Positions 59,277 to 64,000 of a stretch of DNA of 64,000 nucleotides are shown here, in pieces. The notes under the pieces were generated by a model. That model was given only the letters and a program-made list of their open reading frames with translations. It did not search any database and was not told the DNA's origin. A program made the position numbers and the translations under genes. This stretch comes from Garcia nutans (lineage: Eukaryota; Streptophyta; Magnoliopsida; Malpighiales; Euphorbiaceae). How positions within the stretch are numbered: the stretch's first letter is position 1; the number at the start of each line of letters is the position of its first letter. The DNA lies in NCBI GenBank assembly GCA_947685225.1, contig CANTUV010000003.1, forward strand, positions 442,001 through 506,000, in the 5' to 3' direction.

Positions 59277-62173
59277 TGTAAATACCCATATATATATATC
59301 TACATATAATCTCATTTTGAAAATTAATAAATATCCACATATACCCATATATGAATCATATATGACATAACTGAACATATAACCATTAATTTTTTCAAAA
59401 CAAATTAAATTAAATTAATTAAATAAATAATTCAAATGAAACATAGACATATTAGAAGGTGTATATATGAAATATATATATATATATATAATAAATATAA
59501 CATATGCAAAAGTCAATATTAAAGAAGAAAGTCAAATGGTTAAATGACAAAATTGTAAATATACTTTGTAAAATTAAAATTAATTATATAATTTAAAAAT
59601 AAATTATTTATAAATGAAAGATAAAAATTATCATTTTTAAAATAATTAATAATTAAATAAATAAAATATTAAAATATTATATATGTGGTTTCGAATTAAA
59701 AGTGAAAAGAAAGAGAAAATAACAAAATTCATTTATTCTTCTTCTTCTTCTTCTTCTTCAAGGTGGCCGAACCTCAATTAGAGAGCAAGGGAGGTCTTAT
59801 CTTCTTCCATACACCAATATTTGAAGGGATTTTCAAGAATTAATCGGTGTTTTGGTGATTTCTTCTTTAATTTGTAAGTTTTTCATCTTAATATTTGAAA
59901 TTTCATGAAACTATGAATATGTGAAGTTTGAAAATTTGTATAAGCATGATTTAATTGCTTGAATGGGTATGTATGGTGTTATTTTGATTAGTAATGAATT
60001 TTAAGTTAGATAGAAGAAAGGATTAAGTTTGGGTTGAGTTTGGATGAAGAAGATGACTTTAGGGTTATGTGTAATTTGGGATTCTGTAATTTTGTATTTT
60101 AATTGTTCAAATGGATACCAAATATGTTGTTTTGATGCTTAAACAAGGCTTTTAAAGTCAAATGATGGATTTTATTAAGTTTAGATGAAGTTTGGGAGAA
60201 GTAGTGTAAATTTAGGGTTTTAGAAGAGAATTTTTAAAGTATGGTTGTTTATTTGATTTTAATAAATAAATCATGTTATTATATGATTTTAATGATGGAA
60301 ATGGGCTTAGATTAACATTTAGAATGGGTTTGAATAAAGAATTTGTAATGAAGAGGCTTAGGGCATATTTTAGAGTTTTGTTAAAGAATATGTGTTTATT
60401 GGATTTAATTGGTTAAAATATGTTATAATATGTTTTTAATGATAAAAATAACCTTAAAACACCAATTAAAATGTGATGGAATAGAATTCTAAAGTTAAAG
60501 TAAGGAAAGGCAAATTTTGGAAAAGTGATTGGAATGATGCTTAATTAAGGTTGTATATTTGAAATGTCTTAAAATGTGATTCTAAATGATTATATTTACT
60601 CACATTTTGAATAGACATTAAGTGAAAGCAATTTGCCCAACCTTGTTGTTGAAGGGCATTGTGGAAGTGGAAGTTAAAGGGATATTTAGCTTGAGTTTTA
60701 GTGTTAAATTAAGGTATGTACATACTTTTGATAATTTAAATGTACTTGCATTTAATTTGGTTTAACATAATTTAGATAGAAAATGTGTTAAGGTACTTAA
60801 CTATTTAAACATTCATATATATTGTAATATGACATGTGAATTAATGAGTATGCATCATGTTCATTGTGAAAAACCATTATTAATGGCTAAAATGAGTGCA
60901 ATATAGTTTATGTGATTTATGTGAAAATAATCCAAAAAATATTTGGGTAATATGATTGCAATGCTAAATGACATACATTGTGATAAAAGTGATAAGATAT
61001 AATGTATTAAAGTGATTTGGCATTGTTATGAATGAGAAAGATGAGAAAAAGAGATAATGTGATAAGAAAGTTGGTTATGGAAATATGTATTATTTATATG
61101 TCACTTAGTATATTATTCAATTTTGAGAGTTCTGTGTGGTAGCATGCCTATGAGATTATTCTCATCATTTTCCTTCGGGGCTAGACACTGGGCGTCACTG
61201 ATATATGATTTGCCTTCGGGCTATACATTGGGCGTCGCTATGATTTGCCTTTGGGCTAGACACTAAGCGTCACTTGTATTGCCTTTGGGCTAGATACTGG
61301 GTGTCAAAATAAATCAAAATAGTAAATTTAGGATTTGAATAATGTGCTAGGCCATTTGGGACCAATGCTTGTGTATGTGTTAATGTGGTGCTTAGGAAGA
61401 ATGATAAATGTGAATTAAAGTGGAATTGCATATCACATTGTGAGATGTCATGAAACAACATCATGCATTGTCATTTCTTTTAAAGTTTCACTATTATCAA
61501 AGTATGTACTGCGAGACTTTTAGCTTAGCACGATTGAAATTTATCACGCAGGTGATAGAGTTGATCTGGTAGACCTGAAGAGTTCATCTAGCCCTAATTA
61601 GGTCTAGACTTGAGGTTGTTTGAGCTTGAGGTGATTTTGTTGCAATATGATCAGAGCCAGTTGTTGCTATGTACATATTCTATTATATTGTACATTTCAT
61701 CATTATGTATATTATGTTTATGTTTTTAGGAGTATTGTAAATTCTAAAGGATTTTTGGACTAATTTTGTGATATGGGATTGTATATATGTTATATATATG
61801 CAAATATTATATATGTTTTTAGAAAATTTCGAAAGATTGAGAAGTTTGGATGAAATGTTTGATTTATTATTATTGGGAGTGTATTTTTCTGCAGGTTGAG
61901 TATTGTTGAAAATTTTGGGATGTCCAATTTACAGATAAAACTCTGACTAATTTTTCCTAGAGATTTTTATATAAAATACTTATTTTGGAAACCTAAAACT
62001 AATAAAGAATAAATTATTGGTTTATTAAAAATATATTTTAAAGTGTTTATGATTTTAAATTGGGATATAAAATTTTTTATTCAATTATATTGTGGCATTC
62101 TTATACTTTATATGCATATTTTGCTTATACTGGGTGTATATATTATACGTATATAAGGTATAAGAGTGTTACA
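59277..62173 (+). mobile_element. 5' LTR of chromovirus E2 (2.9 kb)
   Basis: It runs from TGTAAATACCC to AAGAGTGTTACA, and a PBS follows, so it is a 5' LTR. It is closely related to the E1 LTRs (13828-15431, 23601-27482). It has the CTT microsatellite at 59739-59758, the 'ccttcgggctagac' array at 61166-61312 and the 'gtgatagagttgatctgg' block at 61552. The left boundary against the TA-rich array is inferred from TG and homology to the other LTR starts. Confidence 0.85.
61166..61312 (+). repeat. Minisatellite of 'gccttcgggctagacactgggcgtc' units in LTR E2
   Basis: Four units of about 35-40 bp occur here. The cores alternate ccttcggg / cctttggg and actgggcgtc / actaagcgtc. Homologous arrays with different lengths occur in E1 and X2. 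Confidence 0.8.
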
Positions 62174-62180
62174 TTTATTT

Positions 62181-62193
62181 TGATATCAGAGTC
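62181..62193 (+). promoter_or_regulatory. Primer binding site of E2 (initiator Met tRNA, mutated)
   Basis: TGATATCAGAGTC lies seven bases after the LTR end. It differs at two places from the plant consensus TGGTATCAGAGCC. Confidence 0.8.
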
Positions 62194-62344
62194 TATGTTT
62201 ATGGTTCTTGACCTAGGTGGATTTTTAGAGAGAGAAAATGAAAATTTTAAATATGGTTCTAAATTATAATACATGCATTGGCACTGGCATTTTATTTGAT
62301 CCATGATGTAGCAATCTATATTGTATTTACAAATATAGGTAGTC

Positions 62345-63500
62345 ATGGTGTCTAGGATGCACCAGTCTACTGAGGGTAGTGTAGAGAGTGTAGCTCCAAA
62401 TGAGGGTAGAGTTAGAGCTAGTGTTGAGACTGCTAGAGAGGCATCTGCATCTGTGCCAGTTAGACCAGCAGTTGAGGAGGTTCTGCCGTGCTGGGTATGG
62501 CATATGGTTGAGCTTTTACTGCAGGCTCTGATACAGCAACCGTAACCGCCTCCACAGCCGTAGCTGCCAATTTAAAAATATGACAAGCTTAGAAAGCTCG
62601 AAAATATGCACTACTGACCCAACTATAGCAGAGCAGTGGCTGGATAGAGTCTAAAGAGTGTTTATATAGCTGCAGGATAGTGCGCAGGAGAAGTTTGATT
62701 ATGTCAGGTCTCTTCTGCAGGGGGATGCTTACAAGTGGTGAAAGACAGTTTCTCATAGGACGTCTGATTCACCGGTGCTGACATATGCCTATTTTCTATG
62801 GGAATTCAAGAAGAAGTATACTCCCATAGAGTATAAAGATACTAAGAAGAAGGAATTCCTGAGTTTGCAGCTAGAGATGAAGATAATGACTGAGTATGAG
62901 ATAGAGTTCATCCAGTTGAGCCAGTATGCAATGGGGATTATATAAGATGAGTTTGATAGATGCCGAAGGTTGAGGAGGGGCTGAGACCATCTATCATATG
63001 TTTTGTGGCAGGTTCACGGTATGAAGAATTTTCTCTACTGGTTGCAGCTGCCAGAAGTGTAGAGAAGGCACAGAGACTTACAGCAGCTGCCAGAGTAGAA
63101 GAGAACAGATCTAGGAGATCCCCAGGGTGAGGCAGGGTCTTCATCATCAAAGAAATGTAGAGGGGGATATCCATAGAGGTTTATTAGGAGCTAAGGGCAA
63201 CCTAGTAGGTTGTCACAGTAACAGAGATAGAGATAAAGACCTGTGGCCTCTGTGGCTAGTGTCTCGACCCTATTGGCCTAAAGACCTGTTCCACCTATTT
63301 GTGCTCAGTGTGGTAGGGCACATAGAGAGGTTTATTGGAGGACTAGTGCATCAACAATATGTTTCAAATGTGGATCACTAGATTATTTTATCAGAGACTG
63401 TCCAGAGCCACCAGATGACAGACAGACAGATGCAGCAACATCTAGACCCAGTGTCAGAGGGGGTCATGATGGTAGAGGTTTTGATAGAGGTGGTAGACCA
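62345..63500 (+). pseudogene. E2 gag
   Basis: The start ATG (62345) follows the leader. The N-terminal part is Glu/Ala-rich (EGSVESVAPNEGRVRASVE). After a stop at 62543, the gag domain is visible across frames: AEQWLDRV-like residues near 62630, RTSDSPVLTYAYFLWEFKKK (62760), KKEFLSLQLEMKIMTEYEIE, LSQYAMGII, then YEEFSLLVAAARSVEKAQRL (63015). The last zinc knuckle (63365-63405) reads CFKCGSLDYFIRDC, with Tyr in place of the zinc-binding His. Several stops and shifts; not functional. Confidence 0.88.
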
Positions 63501-63539
63501 AGGTCAGGTTAGAGAGGAGGTTCTACAGTAGGGTGTAGA

Positions 63540-64000
63540 TCAGATGATGTAGGGCCATCACAATGGGTTTATATGATGCAGAGACAGCCAGATGTTTCAG
63601 CTTTCATAGCTAGTATTTTTACTTTATTTGGTACGTCAGTTCTTGCATTGTTAAACCCTGGGTCGACACATTCATACATCAGTGTACCCATACTACCTAT
63701 GAATGATTTGCATTCTGAGTCCCTAGGATTTTATGTGTTGGTTATAAATCTTTTAGGGTACAGTGTTGTAGTCAGCAGGGTGCACCAAGATAGCCTAGTT
63801 GTTGTTTATGATGAGGTGAACTAATTGAGATACCTTTTAGAGAGTATGATATGCTTCTAGGTATGGATTGGTTATCCATGCATGGGGTTGTGGTAGACTG
63901 TCAGCAGAAATGTATTACTTTAAGAACACGTGATGGTAGAGATATGGTGGTATCTAGTGAGCAGAGACACCTTTCATCCATGTTTATCTCAGCTATATCA
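63540..64000 (+). pseudogene. E2 protease (runs off the window)
   Basis: The frame from 63573 has FGTSVLALLNPGSTHSYISV, where the catalytic Asp of LLDPGS is replaced by Asn. NLLGYSVVVSRVHQ follows, and after a shift near 63820, LGMDWLSMHGVVVDC. RT would follow beyond the right edge. Confidence 0.88.

Noticed and set aside
1..64000. CRISPR arrays, bacterial operons, ribosome binding sites
   Set aside because: All coding evidence is plant retroelement type. The repeats are minisatellites without spacers of constant length.

Overview
This window looks like a gene-poor, retrotransposon-packed part of a flowering-plant nuclear chromosome. Its base composition is AT-rich. It contains Ty3/gypsy chromoviruses with C-terminal chromodomains, an Ogre/Tat-type element with a second RNase H and antisense plant-mobile-domain genes, a Ty1/copia remnant, a tRNA-derived SINE, a CACTA-type terminus and a short LINE-like retroposon. 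I find no intact host gene, tRNA or rRNA. Almost every coding stretch is a decayed retroelement pseudogene. Which plant it is cannot be told from the sequence; a eudicot is only a guess. All alignments were done by eye.

Layout, left to right. (1) 1-2425: 5' LTR, PBS and leader of a minus-strand Ogre/Tat-type element (A1), inserted in the integrase of a plus-strand Tekay/Del-like chromovirus (X1). X1's integrase tail, chromodomain, PPT and 3' LTR follow (2426-5996). (2) 7084-35300: a large minus-strand Ogre/Tat element (OG1). Its LTR (31860-33909), PBS, gag, protease and start of RT (30758-27483) are on the right. The rest of pol (13827-11093) and two plus-strand (antisense) genes, one with a plant mobile domain (7084-9105) and one DUF7745-like (about 9640-10664), are on the left. 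OG1 is split by a 13.7-kb insertion, E1 (13828-27482, TSD TCTTG/TCTTA). E1 itself holds a second chromovirus X2, two Ogre-type LTRs (A4 and A2, A2 being a clean solo LTR) and an unrelated solo LTR D (24644-26338, perfect TSD GATAT). (3) 33910-40597: arrays of LTR-type minisatellites, a plus-strand Ogre/Tat LTR-PBS remnant, and the 3' end of a copia element whose tail and LTR start are tandemly duplicated. (4) 40598-44334: noncoding, with one 0.87-kb retroposon bounded by a perfect 16-bp TSD. (5) 44340-47071: a solo chromovirus LTR with perfect TSD AAAAG. (6) 47606-59276: a CACTA-type terminus followed by TA-rich subterminal repeats. A solo chromovirus LTR interrupts these repeats (49025-59133), and that LTR is interrupted by chromovirus C (50797-58621, perfect TSD AAATC), which carries a SINE in its 3' LTR. 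(7) 59277-64000: 5' LTR, PBS, gag and protease of another chromovirus, E2, running off the right edge.

The parts do not form an operon-like system; they are strata of successive insertions. The observations most worth following are: the intron-bearing antisense plant-mobile-domain gene carried by OG1, chromovirus C with a 5'-truncated LTR but a perfect TSD, GC-rich hairpin minisatellites in LTRs of several unrelated families, telo-box clusters in the transcribed part of the Ogre-type LTRs, and nested order that allows relative dating.
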